DNA of 64,000 nucleotides from G965216255 sp965216255 (GTDB lineage: Bacteria; Bacteroidota; Rhodothermia; Rhodothermales; Bin80), in the NCBI GenBank assembly GCA_965216255.1, contig OZ244148.1:2728001-2792000 (forward strand). Direction: 5' to 3'. Below are positions 17,057 through 26,748 of the stretch, piece by piece. Made by a program: the position numbers and the translations under genes. Position 1 is the stretch's first letter. Each line of letters begins with the position of its first letter. The notes under the pieces were generated by a model. That model was not told the DNA's origin. It did no database searches and was given only the letters and a program-made list of their open reading frames with translations.

Positions 17057-19662
17057 CTGCCGTTTACCCACAACCGGCTATCAACATTCGGAATTTTGCT
17101 GTGTAGTTTCACGGCATGTTCCAGCAGAACCAGATTTTGCGTACGCTGAGCGCGCCTTCTTCCCGAGGTGCATTGGGACAGGTGCTCAGCGACCGGAGTC
17201 TGGACAATCGTACGGCCATAGCGCATCGTGTGTGTGAGCGCTTCGGCTTTTTCGATGTCCTGGGAAAGACGCAGGTGGCCACGTGTGCAAAGGCGCTCTC
17301 CAGGCTGGAGGCGCGCGGCGAGATCGTGTTGCCCGCTCCGCTGAACAGCTATGCCAAGGGGAGTTCGCCGCGGTTGCTGCCGGCTCCTGTGCCGGCAGCG
17401 GAAGGGGTGCCTTTGACGCTGGACGGCATAGAGGATTTGGCGCTGGAGCTGGTGGAGACTGACGAGCAGCGTGCGGTGTTCAATACGCTCATGCACCACG
17501 AGCATCCCCGGGGAGTGACGACGTTAGTGGGGGCGCAGGTGCGCTATCTCTTCACAAGCGCACACGGCTATGTGGCGGCTGTGGGGTTTTCCGCTTCGGC
17601 GCTGCGTCTGGCAGACCGGGAGCGTTATCTGGCCTGGAGCGAAGCGCAGCGCCGGGCCTTGCAGCACCACGTGGTGTGTCTGAGCCGTTTTCTGGTCCGG
17701 ATGCCGTGCAAGCATCTGGCCAGTCATGTACTGGGCCGTGTGCTGCAGCGGCTGCCTATGGACATGGGAAGGCGCTACGGCTACCGTCCATGGGTGGTGG
17801 AGACCTATGTGGCACCGGATCAGGAGGGTACGTGCTTCAAGGCGGCCAACTTCGTGCGTATCGGCCAGACGGCCGGTGGCAGGCCCGGCCCGGATGGAGA
17901 GCCGGAACCACCCAAGGCGCTGTATGTGTACGAGTTGGACCCTACATGGCGCAGGCGTCTGGGCGTAGCCCGTGTGGAGGCATCTCCCGTGAGGTTGCCG
18001 CACGAGGGGATCTCGAGTGAGGCCTGGGCCGAGACAGAATTTGGAGGAGCCCCCTTGGGAGATGTCCGCTTGTCGGCGCGCTTGGTAAAGAGTGCCTCCA
18101 TGCTTGCCGACGTCACATGCGGCTCTATCGTGGCCCATACGGCCCATGATGCGGCCGCGGTGAAGGGTCATTACCGGCTGCTGGAGAGCAAAGAGGGCTC
18201 GGCGGTGACGCCGGAGAACATCCTGGCGCCGCACCGCGAGCGCACGATAGAGCGCATGCGGAGCCAGAAGGTGGTGCTTTGCGTGCAGGATGGCACGAAG
18301 CTGAACTATGCTACGCGCCCGGCCTGTTCTGGATTGCAGGTCATAGGCAGCAATCAGACCAAGACAGAGACGCTCGGTGTGCCGCTTCATATGACGATGG
18401 CGATGACGGCGGACGGTTTGCCGCTGGGGGTGCTCCGGTGCAGCTACAAGAAGCCGGACCCGGGCCCTGAAGCGCCCGGGACGCAGCAGTGGCTTAACGG
18501 GTATGCGGATGTGTGCGAGGCAAGAAAGGCGCTCTCGCGGAAGAGTTCAGTGGTGTTGATCATGGACCGGGAGGCGGACAGTTTTGCGCTCTACGACCTG
18601 CAGCGCACAGCGCAGCAGGTACATGTGCTGGTGCGTGCCAAAAGTGAGCGTCTGCTGGTCGGAGGCCAGAAGCTGATTGCGAGCTTGAAGAGTGTTTCCC
18701 GGGCCGAGACGATCTCGATCGAGATCTCGCGTGTGACAGCGCGTCCGAAAGCCTCGCGCCGCAAGGTACGTGCTGCACGCAGCTACCGGATGGCTAATGC
18801 GGAGGTTCGCTACAAGCGGGTGGAGCTTCCGGATCCGCGAGACAAGGCCGCTGCTTTAAGCCTGTACGGCGTGCATATGCGGCAGACGAATCCGCCTGGG
18901 GGTCAGAATCCGCTGGAGTGGGTGCTGCTCACGAGCATCAAGCTGCACACGGCAGAGGATGCGGTCCGGATGCTGGACTATTACCTGAAGAGGTGGCGCA
19001 TTGAAGACTTCTTCCGGGTACTGAAGAGCGGCTGCAAGGTAGAGAGCATGGCGCTGCGCACGGCGCTACGCCTGGAGCGGGGGATCACGATCTGGTGTGT
19101 TGTTGCCTGGCGCATCATGGTGTTGACCCTGCTCGGCCGCACGGTGCCGGAATTGGATGCGGAGGTGTTCTTTACGGAGATGGAGCTGCGCTTTCTTTCC
19201 GGCTAAGCCACGCGGGTGAAGCTGCCGCCGCCTCGCACGCTGCAGCAGGCCATCCTGGCGGTAGCCGTCCTTGGGGGCTACCAGAACCGCAGCCGCGATG
19301 GCCCCCCGGGCCACCAGATCATGTGGCGCGGCATGGACCGGCTAAGCCTTACCACCCTGGGATACGAGGTCAGGGACGCACAGCATTGATGGAATTGCCT
19401 GTTCTGCGGGCAAGTCCGGGCAACAATATCCACCCGCTCTGGCGCCCAACAGACGGCGCGCATCCTGAAAGACATCCTGTGTACATTCTTGTGCGCATGC
19501 CGTAGAAACCGGCCGCAAAGCCCAACATCAGGCCCAACAGCCACGGAAAAGACCCGGCACAAGGCACAGATTCCCCATTGAACGGACACATTCACTTGGA
19601 CTCTTCAGACCCATTAGGCTTACAAAACCGTTTGTCCTAAAAGCCTTATGGGCAAACGGCAG
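17057..19662 (+). mobile_element. IS4-type insertion sequence with DruA-like transposase, 2606 bp
   Basis: Both ends can be set exactly. The left end ctgccgtttaccca and the right end (ctgccgtttgccca read inward; it differs at one base) form 14 bp terminal inverted repeats beginning at 17057 and ending at 19662, flanked by the 8 bp direct repeat tcctaggc. The element carries one long transposase gene plus about 270 bp of non-coding sequence downstream. It is inserted in a transporter gene. At 2.6 kb it is long for an IS4 relative, because the transposase has an extra N-terminal domain. Confidence 0.93.
17116..19206 (+). CDS. IS4-family transposase with N-terminal DruA (DUF4338)-like domain, cut short by an in-frame TAA
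   Basis: The 696-residue product has two parts. Residues about 140-330 match the DUF4338/DruA pattern: YLFTSAHGYVAAVGFSASAL, LASHVLGRVL and the KAANFVRIGQTAG stretch. Residues about 330-696 are an IS4 DDE core: Asp391 in QDGTKLNYA, Asp484 in IMDREADSF and Glu630 in the Y-R-E-K signature (YYLKRWRIEDFFRVLK). The frame is interrupted by TAA at 19204-19206 but continues to a TGA at 19387-19389 with a normal IS4-like C-terminus (LPPPRTLQQAILAVAVLGGY). The TAA is therefore probably a nonsense mutation removing about 60 residues, or is read through. DruA is the hallmark protein of Druantia defence, but DUF4338 proteins fused to transposases are part of mobile elements. Confidence 0.85.
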   Translation: MFQQNQILRTLSAPSSRGALGQVLSDRSLDNRTAIAHRVCERFGFFDVLGKTQVATCAKALSRLEARGEIVLPAPLNSYAKGSSPRLLPAPVPAAEGVPLTLDGIEDLALELVETDEQRAVFNTLMHHEHPRGVTTLVGAQVRYLFTSAHGYVAAVGFSASALRLADRERYLAWSEAQRRALQHHVVCLSRFLVRMPCKHLASHVLGRVLQRLPMDMGRRYGYRPWVVETYVAPDQEGTCFKAANFVRIGQTAGGRPGPDGEPEPPKALYVYELDPTWRRRLGVARVEASPVRLPHEGISSEAWAETEFGGAPLGDVRLSARLVKSASMLADVTCGSIVAHTAHDAAAVKGHYRLLESKEGSAVTPENILAPHRERTIERMRSQKVVLCVQDGTKLNYATRPACSGLQVIGSNQTKTETLGVPLHMTMAMTADGLPLGVLRCSYKKPDPGPEAPGTQQWLNGYADVCEARKALSRKSSVVLIMDREADSFALYDLQRTAQQVHVLVRAKSERLLVGGQKLIASLKSVSRAETISIEISRVTARPKASRRKVRAARSYRMANAEVRYKRVELPDPRDKAAALSLYGVHMRQTNPPGGQNPLEWVLLTSIKLHTAEDAVRMLDYYLKRWRIEDFFRVLKSGCKVESMALRTALRLERGITIWCVVAWRIMVLTLLGRTVPELDAEVFFTEMELRFLSG

Positions 19663-19670
19663 TCCTAGGC
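19663..19670. repeat. Right target-site duplication of the IS4-type element
   Basis: The octamer tcctaggc follows the right inverted repeat and equals 17049-17056. Confidence 0.92.
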
Positions 19671-20526
19671 GGGCTCCTGATGATCTTGCTGGCCTATGGC
19701 ATCACGATCTGCACACGACTTTCCATGTCGTCCGTCACTTCCAATATCAGGCTTGGCGCCGGCGGAGCCTATGCGATTATTTCGCAGTCTCTCGGACTTG
19801 AAGTGGGCGGCAGCCTGGGTATTCCGCGCTATTTGTCTCAGGCCCTGGCCATAACACTATACATCTTTGGATTTCGAGAGGCATGGCATTGGGTGTTCCC
19901 GGAGCATTCCTCGATTTTGGTCGACCTGATGGTCTTTGTCACGCTGTGGGGCATCGCGTACAAGAGCGCTGACCTGGCCATCCGCGTACAGTATCTCATC
20001 ATGGCCGTCATCGGAGCCTCCCTGGTCTCCGTCGCCGTTGCTGCCTTCAACGGCTCCATGCAGTATTCGATTACCGACGTGGGGCTTTGGGGCAGCTTTC
20101 GTGGGGCCCCGGAGACGGGCTTTGGCGGCACATCGTTCTGGGTGGTCTTCGCGGTGTTCTTTCCCGCAGCAACCGGCATCATGGCAGGCGCCAACATGTC
20201 TGGCGAATTGAAGGATCCGCGCCGCAGCATTGCCATTGGTACGATGGCCGCCATTGGGGTAAGTCTCGTAGTATATCTCCTACTTGGCTACTGGATAGCC
20301 AAATCGGCAACACCCGACGAATTGGTCGGAAACTACTACGTCGTTATCGAGAAGGCCCGCTGGGGACCGCTTGTGTTGGCAGGTGTCTTCGGGGCCACGT
20401 TCTCGTCCGCTCTTGCCTCGATGGTGGGCTCCGCTCGCATTCTGCAGGCCATGGGACGCGATCGTGTGGTGCCCCGAAGCGCGTGGGTCGGTGCGCTGAA
20501 CCACAAGGGCGAGCCGCTAAAATTCC
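19671..20526 (+). pseudogene. SLC12-like transporter, middle part after the IS
   Basis: This continues the permease from the IS junction. It has transmembrane helices (SQALAITLYIFGF, YLIMAVIGASLVSVAVAAF, SFWVVFAVFFPAATGIMAG) and the family motif GANMSGELKDPRRSIAIGT, seen also in the intact paralogue at 21730-24000. The reading is good down to NHKGEPLK near 20520 and then turns to nonsense in this frame, while the true sequence resumes one frame over at 20527. A frameshift around the run ctaaaattcc is therefore the second disabling change in the gene. Confidence 0.85.
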
Positions 20527-21723
20527 ATGCTCATTACGGGCGGCATTGTATTGGCGACGCTGCTGGTGCGGGACCTGAACACGATCGCGCCGCTGATAAC
20601 CATGTTCTTCCTCATCACGTACGCGATGCTGAATGTCGTGGTTCTGATCGAGCAGAGTCTTGGCCTTGTCAGCTTTCGACCGCTTTTCCGGGTACCGCGC
20701 ATTGTGTCGGTCCTAGGACTCGTCGGTTCTGTTTTCGCCATGTTTATTATTAACCCGACGATAAGTCTCGTCGCGGTGGCCGTCGTGGTGGTCTTTTACG
20801 GAGTCCTGACTAAGAGGCGCATGGACGCGCCTTTTGAAGACATCCGCAGCGGACTCTTTGTCGCCTTCTCCGAATGGGCGGCCAAGAAAGCTTCAAGCAT
20901 GCCCTCCATGCAGCAGCGCGCCTGGAAGCCCAATCTGCTCATTCCGATAGAGGACATTAGAAAACTGCGCGGCTCTTTTTCGATGATTGAGCACATCACC
21001 TATCCCAAGGGCTCGGCTAAACTCCTGGGCATCGGCAACCAATCCCCGGCCTTCTCCGATCAGCTCAGGCGCATCAGCCTAGCGTTTCGCGAGCGGGGGG
21101 TCTTTTCTTCATTCATGGTAATTGAGCAGGCCTCCTACTCCGAAGGCCTGATTACCGGAATGCAGGTGCTGCAGGGAGCATTTTTCCGGCCCAACATCTT
21201 ATTTCTTTCCGTTCCGAACGGCAGCGAGCGCGAAGAAGCTTATCGACTGGTAGTGCAGCATGCAACTAGCCTGGGTCTAGGCGCCCTCGTATATGCACCG
21301 CACCCGGAATCCGGCCTTGGACAGCGGCAGTACATTAATGTCTGGATTCGGGATCGGAGCCCGGACTGGCAGTTGCGCTGGGATATTGGCTATCTGGACC
21401 TTGCCATCCTCTCCGCGTACAAACTGATGCGCAACTGGCGAGCAGAAATGCGTCTGATCACTGTAATACAAGCCGAGGCCGACAGGGCGGGAGCCACGCG
21501 CTTCATGAGCCGCCTTGTCGACCTGGCACGTATTCCGGATACGCAGGTCGTGGTCGCTATCGGCGACTTTGTCGATTACGTGAAAAAGTCGCCGCTGGCC
21601 GACCTCTCCGTCTTTGGACTTGTGCCAAGCCCCGACTTCGCATTTATGCGCCGAATGGTCGGTGCTACCCATTCGACCTGCCTGTTTGTTCGCGATTCCG
21701 GTTCAGAAAACGTCCTGGCCTGA
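20527..21723 (+). pseudogene. SLC12-like transporter, C-terminal part in a shifted frame
   Basis: This starts at an internal methionine (MLITGGIVLATLLV), a membrane helix aligned with the paralogue's ATFVTGAIALFIVVV. After the last helices (FAMFIINPTISLVAVAVVVV) comes a long cytoplasmic domain of about 300 residues that parallels the soluble tail of the paralogue. It could be made as a separate polypeptide, but without the first helices it should not work as a transporter. It converges with the intact paralogue, with stops 6 bp apart. Confidence 0.8.
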
Positions 21724-21729
21724 GAAGGG

Positions 21730-24000
21730 CTATTCCATCCGGATGGGCTCTGGTGCATGGACGAAAAGTACATCCTTGAGCGAGGGATGGTTCGTAAACA
21801 CGTCCGAACCTCGCTGATCGATACCTTCCAAATCGAAGCCCACCACCGTTAGGTCGGCATGCTCCGAGCGGGTAGCCACAAGGTGACGAAAAGCCGCCAC
21901 GTCGTTGGTTGGGATGAAGCTTAGATTCTTCTCGCTAATGGGAAGCCGGCCTTCGGCCACGAGAGACTTGAATTCCCTGCGCCTGTCTTCCAGTTGCTGC
22001 CTCGGCAGGGCCGCGTACACTTCAATTGCCGCGCCTTCCCAGTCTGGATGTCCCAGCAGGATATAGCTCAGGAGAATCATCATATTCGCGTTCGCCGTGT
22101 CGTTCCACGTTAGCCAGATATGTATGCGCTTCCTCTCACCAAAGTGATTGTCTCCATGCCGCAGTACCAGGAGCGTCTTCTGGGTGGTGGCCGCAAAGAC
22201 GCAGTTCCTTACGACCTCCTCCACGACGTTCCCTGCATCGCGATTCGAAAACTCGAACATGACAGCGTTATTGCTCATACCCGACACACCAGGCACTTGC
22301 AAGCTCTGCGCCAACGCACTGGTCATGGACGGGCTGAGGATGGTGTCCATATACACCGTGCTCCTCTGCGTCCGCGCTAGCTCCAGCAGGCGGCGTTTCG
22401 TCTGCTGGCTCTGCCGAAATGAAGCGGCATCAAGGCGACCCTTGATGAAATGCAAGTAGGTTCCGAAGCCATGCCGGTGGCATAGCCAGCGCAGCATGAT
22501 TAGCGGACTGCGACGGTCAAAGGTGCGGTCGTTGACCATGATGACACTCGGGCGCCACTCCTCCGACCCCTCCAACTTGCGCCGACGCTGCAGACGGATA
22601 TGCATATAGCGGGTAGCCTGCGTCATCACGCCCTGGAACATGGCCGCCAGGTCTGATTCCCCGCTCCTGGTACGCTCCAGTGTCTTGTACAGCCCCGCCA
22701 TGATAACGAGTGCCAGGATCGCGTAAACAGGATCCATCTGGATCATCATGAACAGGCACGTGGCCGCTCCGAGCAGGCTAATGTACCAGCGTGAACGGAA
22801 GCTTGGACGGTAGCTCGGCCGCGCCGCAAAATGCTCCAGCACGCCAATGGCGCAGAGTGCGCCATATGTTACCATGAAAAAAATGGAGATTAACCGAGCC
22901 ACCACATCGACACTTCCCACCACCACGATAAATAGCGCGATGGCGCCGGTCACGAAGGTCGCATGACGCGGTTCGTTGGCCGCGCCGTGACCCTGGGCAA
23001 GCCACGAGTTAACCTGTCCACCGGGGATGCTGTCATCTGCGCCGAGCGCTTGCAGCGTGCGGGGCGCCACGAGGATGGATCCGATGGCTGAGCTGAGCGT
23101 GGCGCACCCCAACCCAATAAAGATGATGGGCCCCCAAAGCGCGATCCGGGCCATGACAAGCTGGTCACCCGCCAGGGCTTCCGCCGGCGCCGAATAGGCA
23201 AGCTTGACAACGATGCAGACATATACTACGATGCCGGTGGCCGTGGCCGCAAGTGTGCCACGCGGCAGGGACACACGCGGGTTTTTGAGATCACCCGAGA
23301 GGCCCACACCAGCCGTCATGCCCGTAAAGGCGGGAAACACAATGGCAAAGACCACAAAGAAGGCATCCGGATCGTCAATGCCTCCGGTGAGCCGGACCGC
23401 TCCGGGATCGAAACCTTCCACAGGGGAGCCGAGGAAAAAGAGTACCAGAGAGGCCATCAGTACGCCGGTCACTGCATACAGCATCTTTACTCCCATGTTC
23501 GCTCCCCTGGACGCCACGACAAACAGCAGCGCAAGGAGCGCGGGGACCGAAATAAACCGCGTATCGAAACCCAGGCCCGTCTCCGTTTCAAACCACGCAG
23601 CCAGCGGGCTGAATGCCTCGGCAAAGGCAAGCAGGTAGAAGGCGACGGAAATGGCTTGGGACAGGTATAAGGAGATCCCGATAACGCCGCCAATGGTCGT
23701 GCCGAACGACCGGGATATGATGAAGTACTCTCCACCGCCTTCGACCTTGCGGTTGGTGGCGATTTCCGCGATTGCCAGCGCCGTGGGAAACGTAACCAGA
23801 TGACCGAGCACGATGATACCCAACGCCCCAAGCAGCCCAACACTACCGACCGCATAGCCGAAACGCAGGAACATGATCGCACCAAGAATGGTGCTGATCC
23901 CCGCCAGATACACGGGAAGCGTTCCGAAACCGTGACCACGCTCGGCAGACACAAATGCGTCTGCGCCCACCTTGGAATGATTCTCTTGCTTGATAGGCAC
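21730..24000 (-). CDS. SLC12-like cation-chloride cotransporter / APC permease
   Basis: A 756-residue membrane transporter in the APC superfamily that resembles bacterial relatives of cation-chloride cotransporters. The N-terminal part starts GFGTLPVYLAGISTILGAIM and has about 12 helices to residue about 420. It includes the family motif GVGLSGDLKNPRVSLPRGT. A cytoplasmic tail of about 330 residues follows. It is the intact paralogue of the disrupted gene that ends 6 bp away on the other strand. Substrates of bacterial members are poorly known: ion-coupled amino acid or K-Cl transport are both possible, and a role in osmotic balance is plausible. Confidence 0.85.
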   Translation of the reverse strand: MPIKQENHSKVGADAFVSAERGHGFGTLPVYLAGISTILGAIMFLRFGYAVGSVGLLGALGIIVLGHLVTFPTALAIAEIATNRKVEGGGEYFIISRSFGTTIGGVIGISLYLSQAISVAFYLLAFAEAFSPLAAWFETETGLGFDTRFISVPALLALLFVVASRGANMGVKMLYAVTGVLMASLVLFFLGSPVEGFDPGAVRLTGGIDDPDAFFVVFAIVFPAFTGMTAGVGLSGDLKNPRVSLPRGTLAATATGIVVYVCIVVKLAYSAPAEALAGDQLVMARIALWGPIIFIGLGCATLSSAIGSILVAPRTLQALGADDSIPGGQVNSWLAQGHGAANEPRHATFVTGAIALFIVVVGSVDVVARLISIFFMVTYGALCAIGVLEHFAARPSYRPSFRSRWYISLLGAATCLFMMIQMDPVYAILALVIMAGLYKTLERTRSGESDLAAMFQGVMTQATRYMHIRLQRRRKLEGSEEWRPSVIMVNDRTFDRRSPLIMLRWLCHRHGFGTYLHFIKGRLDAASFRQSQQTKRRLLELARTQRSTVYMDTILSPSMTSALAQSLQVPGVSGMSNNAVMFEFSNRDAGNVVEEVVRNCVFAATTQKTLLVLRHGDNHFGERKRIHIWLTWNDTANANMMILLSYILLGHPDWEGAAIEVYAALPRQQLEDRRREFKSLVAEGRLPISEKNLSFIPTNDVAAFRHLVATRSEHADLTVVGFDLEGIDQRGSDVFTNHPSLKDVLFVHAPEPIRME

Positions 24001-24024
24001 GGGCCGCTAGCGACGCCTTCAGAA

Positions 24025-24408
24025 TCAGGCGGTAAGGGCCGCCCAAATGTCACAGTACCCTTCCGGGTGCACAGGTCCCTTTAGCGTCTGGCAGCTGCCA
24101 CACTGCGCGCCTTCAGCCGGCGCTACGTAAAGCGCGCAGTTCTTGCAGTCCTTTCCCTCAACCTGCGACTGATCCACGTAGTGCAGCGTGGTACGGGCCA
24201 TTACTTCCTGCTCTGTCAGCCCGGTAGTATCCATGCACGAAAAAGCGCCGACATCACTTGCCACCGCGGCGCTCTCAAGCCCGGACGGCGCTTCCGCCGC
24301 CTCTTGGGAGGCGCTTCCGCATGCGGCCAAACCTGCAGCAGAACCCACGGAAGTTGCCACAAACAATCGATGCAAGAATTCACGCCGAGAAAAATCAGCC
24401 TTCCCCAT
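24025..24408 (-). CDS. High-potential iron-sulfur protein (HiPIP), Tat-exported
   Basis: A small periplasmic [4Fe-4S] electron carrier, 127 aa. The N-terminus carries a twin-arginine signal (FSRREFLHRLFVATSVGSAA); a cysteine in AACGS suggests it could be lipid-anchored. The C-terminal HiPIP fold shows the four cluster cysteines in CKNC, GAQCGSC and EGYCDIW (the first of CKNC may be extra). HiPIPs donate electrons to cytochrome oxidases or to photosynthetic reaction centres; here a respiratory role is likelier because no photosynthesis genes are seen. Divergent from the btuB riboswitch region. Confidence 0.9.
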   Translation of the reverse strand: MGKADFSRREFLHRLFVATSVGSAAGLAACGSASQEAAEAPSGLESAAVASDVGAFSCMDTTGLTEQEVMARTTLHYVDQSQVEGKDCKNCALYVAPAEGAQCGSCQTLKGPVHPEGYCDIWAALTA

Positions 24409-24502
24409 GGATCAGCCCCGCGTTGTGTTTGGTAGCGGTCCATAATACGTGCGTCCGTGCATAAGTTTCAAGACGGATAGGGCTCGCCACCGCTGTGCAG
24501 TA

Positions 24503-24531
24503 TTGACGTTGCTGCAAGCCTATACTATCTT
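24503..24531 (+). promoter_or_regulatory. Predicted promoter of the cobalamin-riboswitch/btuB unit
   Basis: TTGACG (24503-24508) and TATCTT (24526-24531) are 17 bp apart, a good sigma70-type spacing. Transcription would start near 24538, just before the riboswitch. Confidence 0.5.
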
Positions 24532-24555
24532 CCGCCCTGTTTCTTTGCCATAATG

Positions 24556-24797
24556 CCTTCGGTTCCACCTCCCTGCATTGTGCGGGCCGCGGTGGAGTAA
24601 AAGGGAATCCGGTGCGCTCTGAGCGGGCAATGCCGGAACTGTACCCGCAACTGTAGGCCGTGTGGAGGCCCAGAGCTTCCGGCGGAGTACCCTGTAAGGT
24701 CGTGCAGCCACTGTCTTGAGATGGGAAGGCTGCCCGGTCAGGGCTCTGTTTGCATGCTTTTCCCGTATGCACGCGGCAAGTCAGGAGATCTGCCAAA
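24556..24797 (+). promoter_or_regulatory. Cobalamin riboswitch
   Basis: The conserved core is readable: agggaatccggtg, then atgccggaactgtacccgca and actgta, then the B12 box gccactg...atgggaaggctgc (24704-24732), and the closing tcaggagatctgcc near 24780-24794. These elements occur in the order and spacing of the cobalamin aptamer. It lies directly upstream of btuB on the same strand, about 110 bp before the ATG, and should reduce expression when adenosylcobalamin or a related corrinoid is plentiful. Exact ends are approximate. Confidence 0.92.
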
Positions 24798-24905
24798 AGC
24801 ACGTTTCGCCAATCGCCTCCGGGAAATGAGGTTCGCGGCTCCTGCTTCTCATGTGTGGACAGGGGCAACAGCCCGAACCCAAAGTTGAGGTTTGAGGCTG
24901 TTATT

Positions 24906-26744
24906 ATGACCCGTGTCCTGTTTCTCTGGTGCTTCCTTCCGCTTTCTGCTGCCGACGCGCGGCAGCGGGACACCACCTACGCGTTGCCGCAGATTACGGT
25001 TACGGCAACCAGACTGCCGGCGCGGCTACTCCACGCACCGGTACGTGTGGCCATTCTGGACCCGCGTGCTGCCCCTACCGTTTCCGAGCTCCTTTCCAGA
25101 CAGTCCAGCCTGTACGTCCGGCAATACAGCGGAGGCCTCGCGACCATATCGCAGCGCGGGGCGGCAGCAGCGCAGACCGTGGTACTTCTCGATGGACACC
25201 GCATAGCCAGTCCACAGCTCGGGCAGCTTGACCTTTCTGTGATCCCAACCCTGCTGCTTTCGTCTGTAGAAATCATTTCGGGAGCAGGCTCCTCCGTACT
25301 TGGCACTGACGCGTTGGCTGGCGTCCTGAATCTGCGCACTTCCACGGCCCCGCCCGGACTACGCATTCGGGTAGGTACCGGGTCATTCGGGCGGCGAAGC
25401 GGCGCTTTGGCGGCGAGCGGGCGGCGCGGGCGCCTCACGGCGCAGATGGCGGCCGAGTACGATGCCGCCGATGGCGACTATCCTTACCTCGACGCAGGAA
25501 GGTTCCCCCCCCGGATGACGCCGCGGCGCGGCGCAGACCGGAGGCGACACTCACTCTATTCGGCCCTGCGATGGGAGGCGTCCGGGGGACAATTCAGGCT
25601 TGCCGGATGGATGAATGATGTAGAACGTGGTCTGCCCACCATCCATGGGTCCGTTCCCCGCCGCGAACGCCAGTGGGACCGCCACCTGCGGCTGTGGTTT
25701 GGCGGCGACAGGCGCATCGGAAGCAGTTTCCTGCACCTCAACGGGCTCGCACAGACAGGCTCGCTACGCTATGCTAACAGCCTCCTTGCGATCGATGACA
25801 CGGGTCGCACGTTCATCTCCTCCATTGATGCCGAAGTCCGGCTGGCTGCCGGCATACGGTGGCAGGTAGCGACCGGCTTTTCCGGCGGATACGGCCAGGC
25901 CCGTCATCCCAGGCTTTCGCTTTCGGCTACCGAGTGGCATGGAGCCGCATTTGCCAGTGCTGCGGGAACGTATGGCCCCCTGCGCCTCTATCCAGCGCTC
26001 CGGTTGGATGCCTATCTACCGCGGTGGACGATGAACCCGCGTTTGGGTCTAAACCTACGTCTCGTTGCAGGGCTACACCTCAAGGCCTCCGCTGGCCGGG
26101 GGTTCCGCGTACCCACCTTTAACGATCGGTTCTGGTTGCCGGGAGGCAACCCCGACTTGCGACCGGAACGCAGCTGGACCTACGACATGGGTGCGCGATG
26201 GGAGGGCATCCACGGCAACGGTGAATTTACTTTCTTCGCATCTCGCACAGCGGACCAAATCCTTTGGCGGCCAACACCGGAAGGCTACTGGGCCCCGGAA
26301 AACCTGCAACGCCTGCACACTCGTGGCCTGGAGGCTGCCAGCGCATGGCGTATGGCACTTCCGCGCCGCTTCCGCGCCTCCGGCCGGCTGGTGGCTACGT
26401 ATGTGGACGCCCGAGAGCAAAGGGTTGATGCACCCGAGCGGCGCGTGCGGTTACTGCCGCGGCACCAGCTCAAGAGCAGCTTGGCGGTCACAAGCGGAGC
26501 ATTCCTCCTAGGGGCATCAGCACGTTTTACCGGCCGGCGCTCCATTACAACCGATAACTCATCTTACGCCGGCGCCTTCCTCCTCTTCGACACGCGCGGC
26601 GAATTTCGGCACCGCGGCGGAAGCACGTCAACTTCAGTGGGTGTCCACGTGGACAATCTGCGGAACACCCGGTACGAATATCTTCCTTCGAGCCCCATGC
26701 CTCCGCGAGAATTCCGGCTCGAGCTCACCCTCATCTTGCACTGA
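24906..26744 (+). CDS. btuB: TonB-dependent outer-membrane cobalamin receptor BtuB
   Basis: A 612-residue TonB-dependent receptor. A signal peptide (MTRVLFLWCFLPLSAADA) is followed by a TonB-box-like segment (YALPQITVTATR), the plug domain (residues about 40-145, with QRGAAAAQTVVLLDGHR and SVLGTDALAGVLNLRTS) and a 22-strand barrel ending in an aromatic-rich strand. The link to vitamin B12 comes from the cobalamin riboswitch just upstream. The frame is open from 24750, but that part lies inside the riboswitch, so the ATG at 24906 is the start. The beta-propeller gene begins 4 bp after the stop, so the two are surely cotranscribed. Confidence 0.9.
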   Translation: MTRVLFLWCFLPLSAADARQRDTTYALPQITVTATRLPARLLHAPVRVAILDPRAAPTVSELLSRQSSLYVRQYSGGLATISQRGAAAAQTVVLLDGHRIASPQLGQLDLSVIPTLLLSSVEIISGAGSSVLGTDALAGVLNLRTSTAPPGLRIRVGTGSFGRRSGALAASGRRGRLTAQMAAEYDAADGDYPYLDAGRFPPRMTPRRGADRRRHSLYSALRWEASGGQFRLAGWMNDVERGLPTIHGSVPRRERQWDRHLRLWFGGDRRIGSSFLHLNGLAQTGSLRYANSLLAIDDTGRTFISSIDAEVRLAAGIRWQVATGFSGGYGQARHPRLSLSATEWHGAAFASAAGTYGPLRLYPALRLDAYLPRWTMNPRLGLNLRLVAGLHLKASAGRGFRVPTFNDRFWLPGGNPDLRPERSWTYDMGARWEGIHGNGEFTFFASRTADQILWRPTPEGYWAPENLQRLHTRGLEAASAWRMALPRRFRASGRLVATYVDAREQRVDAPERRVRLLPRHQLKSSLAVTSGAFLLGASARFTGRRSITTDNSSYAGAFLLFDTRGEFRHRGGSTSTSVGVHVDNLRNTRYEYLPSSPMPPREFRLELTLILH

Positions 26745-26748
26745 AACC

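Noticed and set aside
17524..18390. 288-codon minus-strand ORF
   Set aside because: Shadow of the IS4-type transposase gene.
24750..24905. N-terminal extension of the btuB frame
   Set aside because: It lies inside the cobalamin riboswitch and has no signal-peptide character; the ATG at 24906 has.
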